From NCBI GenBank assembly GCA_040143965.1, contig JASJQH010000126.1, forward strand, positions 1 to 26,974: a stretch of 26,974 bases of DNA. The letters are read 5' to 3'. The translations under genes and the position numbers were made by a program. The first letter of the stretch is position 1; each line of letters begins with the position of its first letter. The notes under the pieces were generated by a model that was not told where the DNA came from, made no database searches, and worked only from the letters and a program-made list of their open reading frames with translations. This stretch comes from Basidiobolus ranarum (lineage: Eukaryota > Basidiobolomycota > Basidiobolomycetes > Basidiobolales). Positions 12,268 to 22,532 of this stretch are shown here, piece after piece.

Positions 12268-13013
12268 ATGACTGTTGAAGTATTTTGGGAGTTGTTGGAA
12301 GTGATTCGGAGAACAAGAAGAATTGGTAGTTTTAACTTACGATTTATTGAGTGCAAATTGACATTTATACTTTTGTCAAGAAGTAGATAAGCTAACGGGT
12401 AGTAAAAATCTATACAACTGAGAACTTCTAAGTTAGTGTCAATATTCTAAGTAAATTCCAATTCAGAATATGTTGAAATTAGCATTGCATAAATACCTAT
12501 ATAGTCATATATAGCTTAGTACTTAGTTATCTTATATTTCACCAAGATATTACCCATTATCCTCATGAGGAATTTACTTAGAATATTGACATCAACTTAG
12601 AAGTTCTCAGATATATAGATTTTGATAACTTATGCTAGAAGCCCCAAACTTTGCACACATGTTTCTGCGACCTTTCTAAACATATTCTACACGTTAGTTT
12701 GCTTACATTGTGACAAAACTATACATGTTAACTTTCAACTAAATAAATCAATAAGTGGAAAGCACCAATTTCTCTAGTTCTCCAAACCACTTCCAACAGG
12801 CTCCCAAATACTTTAACAGAATAATGGGTGGTATCTTAGCTCAATATGGAATAACTAAATAAGGTGTTTGGGTTATGTTGATTTCAACACCATGTTGGTA
12901 AAAGTATTTTCAGTAGATTCCTCATGAAGATATCTCATAACAACATAGTGAAACTTATGTGGCAAGCTATATGACTATATAAATGCTTAAGCTATCTCAT
13001 TTTCAACAATGAC
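12268..13013 (-). mobile_element. Fossil LTR element: two minus-orientation LTRs, nearly no interior, flanked by ATGAC
   Basis: A 5-bp direct repeat ATGAC at 12268-12272 and 13009-13013 bounds two LTR-like units in the same (minus) orientation. The first is 12273-12889, interrupted by a later insertion, and the second is 12893-13008, a strongly shortened copy. Both read, on the minus strand, from TGTTGAAA to a pyrimidine-rich ...AACA end, i.e. TG...CA termini. The 3 bp between them read TGG on the minus strand, the usual first bases of a primer-binding site. The simplest reading is an old retrotransposon whose interior is lost, leaving its two LTRs. The two LTRs are very diverged, implying great age. 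The superfamily cannot be set without coding parts; the TGTTGAAA start and small LTR fit Ty1/copia best. Confidence 0.6.
12466..12823 (+). mobile_element. Solo LTR (348 bp) nested in an older LTR, target duplication GAATA
   Basis: The LTR runs 12471-12818, begins TGTTGAAATTAGCATTGC and ends CAAATACTTTAACA (TG...CA). It is flanked on both sides by GAATA (12466-12470 and 12819-12823). Removing it restores the sequence of the older minus-orientation LTR around GAATAATGG, which matches the same place in the other copies. This shows insertion into a pre-existing LTR and then loss of the interior by LTR-LTR recombination. The LTR holds TATATAG-type AT boxes near its 5' side. It belongs to the longer of two LTR length variants in this window. 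It is non-coding. Confidence 0.75.
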
Positions 13014-13021
13014 TTCCTTTT

Positions 13022-13350
13022 GTTGAAGTTAGTATTGCCTAAACACCTATATAGTCATATATAGCTTAGTACTTAGTTATCTTATAATTCACTAAGATAT
13101 TATCCATTATTCTCATAAGGAATTTACTTAGAAGTTCTCAGATATATAGATTTTGATAACTTGTGCTAGAAGCCCCAAACTTTGCACGCATGTTCCTGGG
13201 ACCTTCTTTAACACATTCTACCCGTTAGTATGCTTATATCTTGACAAAACTATAAATGTCAACTTTCACCTCAATAAATCAATATGTGAAAACCATCAAT
13301 TTCTCTAGTTCTCCAAACCACTTCCAACATGCTCCCAAAATACTTGAACA
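13022..13350 (+). mobile_element. Solo LTR, plus orientation, left arm of an inverted pair (329 bp)
   Basis: This copy of the same LTR family begins TGTTGAAGTTAGTATTGCC and ends CAAAATACTTGAACA. It pairs with 13391-13720 as an inverted repeat of nearly its whole length, with only about a dozen differences over the inner 230 bp. It belongs to the shorter length variant and carries the TATATAG box region. Its own two flanks (..ccttt+t and gtata) are not a direct repeat; see the finding on spacer inversion. Non-coding. Confidence 0.72.
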
Positions 13351-13390
13351 GTATACTGGTGATCAGACTTCAGTATTCTTAGCTCAAAGG

Positions 13391-13720
13391 TGTTAAAGTA
13401 TTTTGGGAGCATGTTGGAAGTGGTTTGGAGAACTAGAGAAATTGATGGTTTTCACATATTGATTTATAGAGGTGAAAGTTGACATTTATAGTTTTGTCAC
13501 GATGTAAGCAAACTAACATGTAGAATGTGTTAAAAAAGGTCCCAGGAACATGTGTGCAAAGTTTAGGGCTTCTAGCACAAGTTATCAAAATCTATATATC
13601 TGAGAACTTCTAAGTAAATACCGATATCGAATAATAGGTAGTATCTTAGTTCAATGTAGAATAACTAAATATTAAGCTCTATATGACTGTAGAGATGTTT
13701 AGGCAATGCTAATTTCAACA
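13391..13720 (-). mobile_element. Solo LTR, minus orientation, right arm of an inverted pair (330 bp)
   Basis: Begins TGTTAAAGTATTTTGGGAG and ends GCAATGCTAATTTCAACA, i.e. the reverse complement of the family LTR. It faces the LTR at 13022-13350 across a 40-bp spacer (13351-13390). It is the same shorter length variant as its partner, and the two arms are more like each other than like the nested copy at 12471-12818. Flanks are aaagg on the left and gatac on the right. Non-coding. Confidence 0.72.
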
Positions 13721-15778
13721 GATACGGAGGCATGGTTTATCAAAATTGAGATAAACGTGAGAGAATGACTAGGTAGTAACTAACTGTTCAAGGTACAAAA
13801 CTGAGCAACCAAGTGGTTATCATTGATGAAAGCATGGTTAAATGAAATCACACCTGAGGTTCTGACCTCTGAGAACAGCATTGAGGCAACTACTACAACA
13901 CTGAGCTTTTACGATTGAAACAAATGTCCGAACCTTTGTTGTCACCCGATTAGATGAAACCTTATTCGTATATGCTTTTAGGTATGATATAGAATGGTTA
14001 CACACAATAAGTCTACTGAAATGAGTGAAGTCATATTAAGGGTGAGAAGAGTACCAGGTATCGGGTATCGGGTATTGAGTAAATCTGTACAAACCACCTG
14101 TGGTATGAGAGTGGACATCTTCTCAAGATGAATCCAAGCATGCATCTTACGTAGAGACATTGGATATAGTTGGATGATTGCCCATGAATTGAATATTGCT
14201 TGATAAGTACTGATTAGATGAGTAGCAAGATGCTTCGATCCATCAGCTCCCAACGTTTTCTTGAAAATCAGACACAAACCCGTAGTAATCTATAGAAATT
14301 CTATAACCAATGGTTCGACCAACCCCGACTGAAGGCAATCTAATACTCCTGTTGGTTTAGGGGCTGAAAGGGTAATGTTAGTTAGAACGCACTACTGAAT
14401 GTTTCATATATTACTTCGATCTTCAGACCATGGTACAGGTTATTGATATACAGATACTTTTAGGTTGAAACCTGGCTAGATGTCGGCTGCATACTGGTTA
14501 ATCTCAATTGCTCAAACCTCAATCTCATCCTAAATACCAATCTTGTGATTAACGTCGATTTGAGATGATTCCTGTTTGGCCCTGGCGGGGTCTGAGGAGT
14601 CCAAATATGGTCCCCTTGAAGACCATACAGATGGTGCTTCAATTCGCTATGGATTCAGAGATCCATTGGAAGAGACATTGAACGGCGAAGAAACTTTGAA
14701 TGGCTTTCCTGTCTGATATCAGTGATTTGTGTAAATTAGACTCTACAATGTTTTACATTCATTCAGTGGCGCATGAATTGGATGTTCGAATTTAATCCAG
14801 GGATGGCTAAAAGAGGAATATAGCGATTTGCTTCAGGATAGGAGGGTGTCATCTCCGTTCCATATATGGTGGAGTTACTTCATTTCTATTGTTTGGCTAT
14901 TCCAAATTCTAAATATCGATGTACATTTCATTAGCCTTTGTTACCTGGTTTATCCAATTAAATGAAATCAAATCTAATCAATTTCTCGGAATTGGCATTG
15001 CTGATGGTAATCTGGATCATCATCATTTAGCCGTGTGAGATCTGAGTAGTGATAAAGAGTGAGATCAGACTAAACCCTAATTTCAAATTAGGATATTGAG
15101 GTGGCATACATCCGATGGAATATTCTTTTAAGATTTTCTATGAAATCGCGTTGGTACCTTGAAATCCTTGTGGTGAGAAGATCCACTTTGCTGCCAAAGC
15201 AATCGACTTCTCTATAGTGTGTATCTAGACTCTTGTTCAGCGAATGCCAATGGTTATTGGCTTCATCGTATGGAAGTGTATAATCAATGGCTGGTAATGT
15301 CTGATTATCTATGGGTTGTTTAATGATGTCCTTGTGTAGAAATCAAGCCAAAATTAAGTGAAGCTACATGTATATGGATTGCAAAAGAAATATAAATAAA
15401 AATGTCAAAAATTTTCGGAGGGGGGTATGACAAGTGATAAATAACTAATTTCACAGGGGAATATATAGGACATGGAAATTAGAATTAAATCGGTGCTTTG
15501 CAACACGGAAGGGATGGTTTGTATAGAAAATCAATTTCAAAAGAGGATTCAAAAGGATGTTCGATGGATCTCGTAACAGGCAAGATTCCTGAGAAATGGA
15601 CATTCATTAAAGTATGTATATATAATATGTGGAACAGTAGAGGTTCCTATATCTCGCGCTCCCGGGAAATATTGCTTCGTGGCCTTGTCACCAAATAAAT
15701 AAGAGCGAATACTAAATTTTTACTATGCTTGATTCCTCTACGTGGTGGTGAATTTTAGGCTGTGACAAAGTCGGGTTT
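13721..15778. other. Gene-free stretch, no feature identified
   Basis: This is about 2.06 kb between the LTR cluster and the stop of the bHLH gene. Open frames of 60-100 codons at about 13978-14277 and 14460-14642 (minus) and 15498-15698 (plus) lack recognisable domains, start context or splice partners. The part around 14040-14700 is less AT-rich than its surroundings and may be decayed coding sequence, but I could not assign it to a retroelement or other family by reading all frames. A tiny tandem repeat of three GGTATCG-like heptamers sits at 14057-14077. Confidence 0.4.
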
Positions 15779-17772
15779 TCATTTGACTGTAGAGGCGTTC
15801 GCTGCGAAAGGCATGTCAGATGATTCCAGTGAGGATATCGGACTCATGGACAGACATTGGTAGCTGTCTTCTCTGTCCATTTTATCCGTCATCTCTAATT
15901 GGATGGGAGCCACTCCATTCGACTGAAGTTGTTCTCGTAACATATCAATGTATTTATCACGCTCTTGCACCTGGCTTTCTAAAGTGAGAATATGGTCATA
16001 TGCTAAGAAACAATAAAAACTTAGTACTTTGTGATAAATGGTTTAGACGAAAAATGATCACTAACATTTCTTGAGCAAATAGGCTTTGCTTGGCGCCTTT
16101 TCCTCAATCTCGGGTATTACACTCCTGAGATTTTCAAAGCATTGCTTCAGTGAGTCACGGCGCTTTTGCTCAGCTGCTTTGTGACTAGTGCGACGTAGCT
16201 CGATACCTGAATGTATATCTGTATTGTACTTCAATCCAAGGGAACTATGGGATTCGTGGGCAGGTTAGTCATATAAAACTCCCAAAAACATATTTATATA
16301 CTTGTTGCTTACGTAGTATTCCCTTCAAGGATGTTTTGATAATTCGATTTAGTAGCCAGCTTCATAGCAACATCATTGGTTCCACCTAGTAACATCAAGT
16401 AAATATCAAGAGAACAATAAAAACCCGATGCACGGTTAGGGCTACTTACCGCCAGGAAGAAGTGGTTTGAGATTAGGACTAATCATTGGCTTAAGAGACG
16501 GTGATTTGAACGTACTTGAAAGAGCGGGTGAAGTCGGTGTGGCACATATAGTAGGTGACATCATAAGAGAGGGGCATAACGAAGGTGAAGTAAACGGATG
16601 TAGCACAGGTGAAGCTTTCGACATGGCAAATGATGCTTTTCGCGTGATCTTGTTCCCACCTAATTTCATCAAGGAGGCCGGTGTGATGGGTGAAACCACA
16701 GATTCATCGTTGGATTTTTCAGTTTCTGCAAATTGTATGTCAACTGCTATTCTTAATTCAAAAACAAGGAAATAAAAGTCAAGTACCTATAGACCCTGAA
16801 TGAAGGGTTGTCGACGTGCTCAAAGAGGATGGGGTGGCAGAAAAACGACGTTCCGGGTAAGGACGCTTTCTCTGAGATACCGCTCGGGATACAGTAGTTT
16901 TTACCTTGCTGCTAGTTTTCGAAGGAATCAATTTTTCTGAAACTCGCACATCTTCATTAGCACTTAACAACGATTTCGAACGTGATGGAGGCGCTTGGAT
17001 CATGGATTGCATAAGTGATCCACCTAGGCTTAAGTTTGGGATACTATTAAAGCTACGAGGAAATTTGGCTTGGTTAGGCCCAAGCGCTGGAGAAGTAAGC
17101 GGTGAAAAAACCTCTGATACCAGTGAAGCAGAGAGAGAGTTTGAATATGGATGGGAGGGTGTCATAGCGGGAGAGACTAGTGGAGTGAATAACATCTAAT
17201 AATGTAAAATATCACATTTTAGTAAGCCTCAAGTAATCTTAGGGTTAGTCGAATCATAGTACCTCGTCTTCGTCTAAGCCTTCATCCACCACTGCTCCAG
17301 TATGGTCGAAAAAGGCAAACGGAGACATGAACGCACAGTCATTGCTTCCCATAAGTTGACCGGAGCTACTGGGAGTTGGTAGTTGTTGTTGGTGATTTCG
17401 TTGAGTTGAGGCGAAATGAGGACTTGGCATGACATTAGCGTTCAAAGAGGTAGAGAAAGCCAAAGAAGTAGCTTGATATTGTTGGTCATGTTGGTATCCT
17501 TCAGGGTCTATAAAGCTCTGGGCAGGCTGCGTTGGTGAATGCTGGTGTTGGGGATATTGAAAGGGATCGTTAATTTGTTGGGTGTTGGGAGTTTCTGGTT
17601 GAAGGAAGTGAGTGGGTTTGTCTATGCTGTGGTTATAATGATTTTGCAGTAAATGAGTTTGCTGTTGATTATGAGATAGTAAATTCAAGTCGGTATTATC
17701 GAGACTAAACTCATTTATGAGGTTGAGATCAAACTCCGAAAAATCATACGATGCCTGCAAAGAAGGATCCAT
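15779..17772 (-). CDS. bHLH-leucine-zipper transcription factor (Max/Mlx-like class)
   Basis: Six exons, complement(15779-16002, 16066-16244, 16313-16385, 16450-16746, 16787-17195, 17263-17772), encode 563 residues. The first ~170 residues are Gln/Asn/His-rich with acidic-hydrophobic patches (DFSEFDLNLINEF near the start), like an activation region. Residues 171-405 are Ser/Pro-rich with many SP and TP sites. The DNA-binding part is at the C-terminal side: KYNTDIHSGIELRR (435-448) leads into the basic region HKAAEQKRR (451-459), whose His, Glu and Arg are the E-box (CACGTG-type) contacts. Helix 1, loop and helix 2 run to about 497. A short zipper follows with heptad residues I494, V501, I508 and L515. 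It is expected to act as a nuclear dimer. Exon 5 must start at 16244 to keep frame, because later AGs break it. The true target genes and partner cannot be read. Confidence 0.88.
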
Positions 17773-20700
17773 GACTTCGCGCTTCTCTAGTCTGAGTACC
17801 GCTTGAGTAATATAGAATTGTGAAGAATGAAAAATAAAGGAGCTTTGGAGACTTGAAATATCTCTTTAACTAATTTTCTGCTATTGGTGAGCGGAGCTCA
17901 TGGTCAATCTGAAGCTCTTCATTGGTTCCTCGGATCATTGAGTGAATGATAAGAAGTTATCTATTATCGAAATCTGAATAGAGACTGATTTCTTATTGAT
18001 CATAAAGGATTTGTATTATTGAAGAGCTTATCTCGGGTAGAATTGATGTACAGGGTAAAAGCTTATAGGTGCAATCAACAGATATGTAACAAATATCAAC
18101 TCTAAAAGGCTAGAAATTATTCTGACCTTAATACTTAACCAGTTAGTTGCATCATTCTACAGGGTAACACCAGCCAAGATCCAGAATTCTACTTCAGGGC
18201 GGACTTGGTAAAAGCAACCGTAGTACGATTGAATCAAGTAGTGTAAGAAATAAGGATTTGTTAATAGCGATGAAGTATCTGTGTAATGATAATGACTTAT
18301 TTGTGCAAAGCATGAATGCCTCATCTGAGAGTCGACTCACCCTTATCACCTCTAATGAAGCTGTTGAAATGCAAACTGCAAACACAAACAATATTGGACA
18401 ACAGTGCAAGCAACGCACGCCTTCCACGTTGGTATCCCTCCACGGAGACATCAAGCTTGGGCCATCTGTGCCGACATTGATATATAGACTAGATAGGGAA
18501 GAGCTCAGCAAAACCATCTCCTTGAGCCTTTGCTGTGCGAAGTACTCCAATGCAAAACAGGGTTTTGTGGATTGTTATTCCTTGTAGCATGTCACTATCG
18601 GTGCATGATTAAAATCCTGTAGATCATTGGCCAGCAATGACCACTTTGTACTCACTTTTCATTCTTGGCTCTCATAAATCGGCACCAAGTCTCTTTTGGT
18701 AGGTGGATAGGGTATATGGTTTGTCACTAGGAGACTAAGTGCTCTATTACGCGGAAAAACCATCGATTTTAGGGAGATTCGAGGTCTCATGTTAGATACA
18801 GCAAAATCTATGGCGAATGGAAAGCTGGTGTAGCATGTTACATAGATATATATATTACCACCAGTAATCAACCCGATTTTAATCGCCATTCACTCAGCTC
18901 TAAATGTCAAGCGTTAGGGTGGCGCCTAAATATTGATCCTTCCTGAGCTTGAAAATAATCACAAATTGTAAATAACTTAGCCTTTTGTGGTAATCTAGAT
19001 GTATTCCATGCTAAAATGCCCCGCCCTATCCGTACAGGTATCCTCAAGGATCCTACCGCTAAAGGGCAAATTCTGTATCTCTACTTGTAGCTCTATCATT
19101 TGTTGGCGGATGAACTAACCTGTTTCCCAACTTACCATAAAGCGGCAGGCGTAACAACAGAGCAAGAAATAACCAAGGTGTTCACCCAGAGTTAGCTTGG
19201 TAAAACAGAGGTGATACGTATTTGGTAAAGAGAGTCTAAAAGGTGAATATTAGATCATCTCATCATCAGATTATTGGATTGCCTTTGGGACAGAGAACAT
19301 GCCCAGACTGACTCGTGCAGGGATATACCGAAATACCTAGCCTCAAATCTACTAGCTAGAAAGTATCTCAAGATACTATAGCGGGGTTCAATCTCTTTTG
19401 GGTACGTCTATCCCGGGCCAAGAACCTACTTGCGCCCAGCATCGGTACTTCTTGCTTGGGAGCCGATCTAGGACAATATTTCTATTTCATGGTCAAAAAA
19501 GGTCCCTGATTTCCCACGAACTATTCATACTATCTTCATCAAAATACCACCGGAGGTAATAATGGCCAAACTAGCTCATACACACATGTGAATTCATAGC
19601 ATGTCTCTAGCTCTGGACCAGCTATTGATAACTTATATCCTAGCTATGTTACCTCTCACTCAATTTAGGTCATGTATCTCAAGAAACCCCAACCGACTTT
19701 GGATGGGCCATCAATGGCAAATCCGATAATATTCACGTTGTAGCAACTCTTCCTTGATGATTTCAGATGATCCTTTCCGAAATCACAAGTACATGATGAA
19801 GCCACGAAAATTTCATATGACTCGGGATTCTTTGACCAAAGCAACTGAGATCAAGCTTAGTTTTAACTCCATCTGATCACTCCAAGGGTCCGAAGAGTAC
19901 CAACAGCGAAGTACAAACACGCTATTAGCAGCAGGATGCTGATATTGATCTGCGAGAGCGACTATGGCTGTTCTTGATGCTGAGGAACCAGAGAGCATTC
20001 GCTTGCAGCAATAAGCAAATGTCTATGCACTTGATACTGATGTTGAATCGACTCATCACGATCTGACATGATTTTATCGGTAGCTAGTTCCGATGATTTC
20101 CATCGAGTATTGCCATTTCACTCCCCACAATATTTCGTCACAGCTTGTTGGATGTCCAATAAGCATGCAGTATTGGGCATGTGAAGAAATTGCCTATTGT
20201 CAGGATTTGGATTCACCCAAACCCATGTTTTCCATCATGCCTAAAAAACAAATATCCCAATCTGCTGAGCCAACTGCGCTCAGCCATGCAGCACGTGTGG
20301 GAACTTCCTAAGATGTATGGCGAACATTTGACGGTGATTCCTTTTCTAAATTGGAGATAGTCATTTGTCACACAATTCAAGCCATTGCTTGCACAAGAAA
20401 AAGTATTATTTTTGGCATTGCGACATGTTCGACACCCAAGACGGATTTGATTTGCAATGTAGGCCCTTTGTGTACGGATGAGATGAGTTCATGGTTGTAA
20501 AACGTACCACCAGAATCCACATTGGGATATTTTATAGATTAGGCTGGTTCTTTATAATCTTACCCTAGAGTGCAGTTATATACTGATCCTGCTCTACTTG
20601 GACAAAAGACTCTCCCTCGAGCATATGAATATCACCTTCAAGCCCTTTTTACGCTTATAACCGGCGTTGGTACCTACTCACTTCACCAAAGCTATGTGAG

Positions 20701-22532
20701 ATTTCCATGTTATTACATACCCATAATCAACGCTGAGTTATGCAGTGTTCGTTGCAAGCTGGAGTGAGTGATTTTTCTAATTGGAATACTTGATCAGCCT
20801 TTACTTGATAATCATCCACCCAAATTGACTATAGCTTCAGGTATCTGTATATGACGTTCGATTGTAACTGCATACTCATACTTCTCCAAAATGCTGTTTC
20901 TGAATTCAAGCTCAAATCCCCAAATTCAGAGATGACTTGGTCAGATTGATCCGTAACTGTTACTATTCAGAGCTCTCGAAGTAGCCAATCACCAGTCTTC
21001 ATTCTCCAAAGAGATACATGATTTAGTCAGTGCTAATCTAACATATATATATAACTGCAGTCATACTATCTAAGGCCAATCAGTATTAGCCAATGAGATT
21101 TAGAAATATATATATCAATGCTTTAGTAATCTTCCGGATGCTTTTAAATGAGAACCCCATTAGGTAAAATAGGAGGCAGCGACCAATGCTTCTCTCAAAT
21201 AGGCTTGATTACTCTAATAGTATGTTTACACCTCTTTTCTGACCAAGATGAATTACAACAATAGTAATATGGTGACTACGCTGTGCATTCACCTGCATCT
21301 CTATCTATACAATTTCAAGCTTGTAATTATCTCATTTATTTAATAACTTACATTCAACTCCTTTCACTGATGTATAAGATATAGTCGATATGAAAAATGC
21401 GAGGTGTCAGTATGTACGATTATGTATATTTATCTCCATCAATAATTCATTTTTCAATTCTTGCACCAGATACTCGCTTGATATCCTTTTGCTATAGCCA
21501 AATACATGTTTATTGCTGTTGCAGTAGCATAACATGCCATCTCCAATGTCCCGACTCAATCTCATCTCTCCAAAAGGAGGGAGTAGGTTAATTCATTAAT
21601 TGTATTAGGTAGGTATAACAGCAAGCTGCCATGCTATAAAGTTTTACAATGGTCCACAGAGCATCAGGAATATAAGCAATTACAGTGAAATATAATGTAG
21701 TGGCTTTATTGCACATGTGCACCATGTGGGAGACACAGGCATTTGTAAGTCAATGAAGCTTGCATCGTGCAATCAACTTGGAGGTCTTCTGAAATGTAAC
21801 ATCTAAATTTCAGCTTCTCTCATGTGAGAAGTAGTGGCTACCCCATGAATTCATATTGTTATTGGCATCAGCTCACTACCCCTGGTTTGATTACAAATAT
21901 TCTGACTAATCTCATGGTGTTGTCCATTTAGAAGTGGCTCTGAAAAGGAATATCTTGATTCTCTGTCGCATCCACATAGTATGTCGTATTTACACATTGG
22001 ATGCCGCAAATCATATGGCCAATTTTTCCCCCATATATACTGATAACTGTTCTAGAGAATGAAGGTGAGATATTGGCATTTTCTTGATACTTTGGAGTGG
22101 CATACTCCCTATTTGAGTTGAGAGAAGCGGGAAGCGATATACACGAATCATATGTTCGTAATTCCTAGTGGTGGGGCTCTCCTTTGGTATATACGCTAAG
22201 TTCACTAGTCTTTTCCATATCTCTAGAGCAGATCATTGTCTTTGGGTCAGTATCATGTATCATGCGCATCAACAATAGGTAGAAGACAATAATGCATAGT
22301 GTCCCTGTTTCACAAGTAAGATACTACCAGTATATATGTCATTTCATATCGCCACTGCATGTATTCTGCTTTGAAGAATTATATCGGTTACTACAAACAA
22401 TTCGAACTCTCTTCACATCGTATAATACATTATTATAGTCTTGAAAAATTTATTCATGCTGAAATTGAAGAGAATATATACAATGATAATGGTTGCTACA
22501 GGTTAAACAATAATTTCCACTAGGAACTAATA
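17773..22532. other. 4.8-kb gene desert, possibly with a decayed element at about 18.9-20.4 kb
   Basis: No gene could be supported between the bHLH start and the CSC1 stop. The beginning should include the bHLH promoter and the end the CSC1 3' untranslated region. Opposed open frames at 18194-18587 on both strands have no domain and look accidental. Between about 18,900 and 20,400 the DNA is visibly less AT-rich, and several short plus and minus frames read without reaching a recognisable domain; this could be an eroded transposon, but no transposase, reverse transcriptase or integrase motif was found. From about 20,900 to 22,500 it is AT-rich with short TA runs (about 21043 and 21107). No LTR copy of the local family, tRNA or CRISPR was seen. 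Confidence 0.4.

Noticed and set aside
12268-13720. MITE or foldback DNA transposon with long inverted repeats
   Set aside because: At first the inverted arms looked like one foldback element, but the single unit has TG...CA ends, occurs alone in both orientations, and shows 5-bp duplications, which fits solo LTRs better.
14305-14330. tRNA B-box-like GGTTCGACC
   Set aside because: No A box at the right distance and no cloverleaf could be drawn.
13978-14642. Possible reverse-transcriptase or copia-like frames on the minus strand
   Set aside because: Reading all frames gave no catalytic motif or domain order; the resemblance was a few residues only.
18194-18587. Overlapping open frames of about 110-120 codons on both strands
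   Set aside because: No domain, no splice partners and mirrored on the opposite strand, so probably chance.
19015-19560. Tc1/mariner-like transposase remnant
   Set aside because: The opening MPRPIRTGILKD recalls such proteins but no helix-turn-helix or DDE segment followed.
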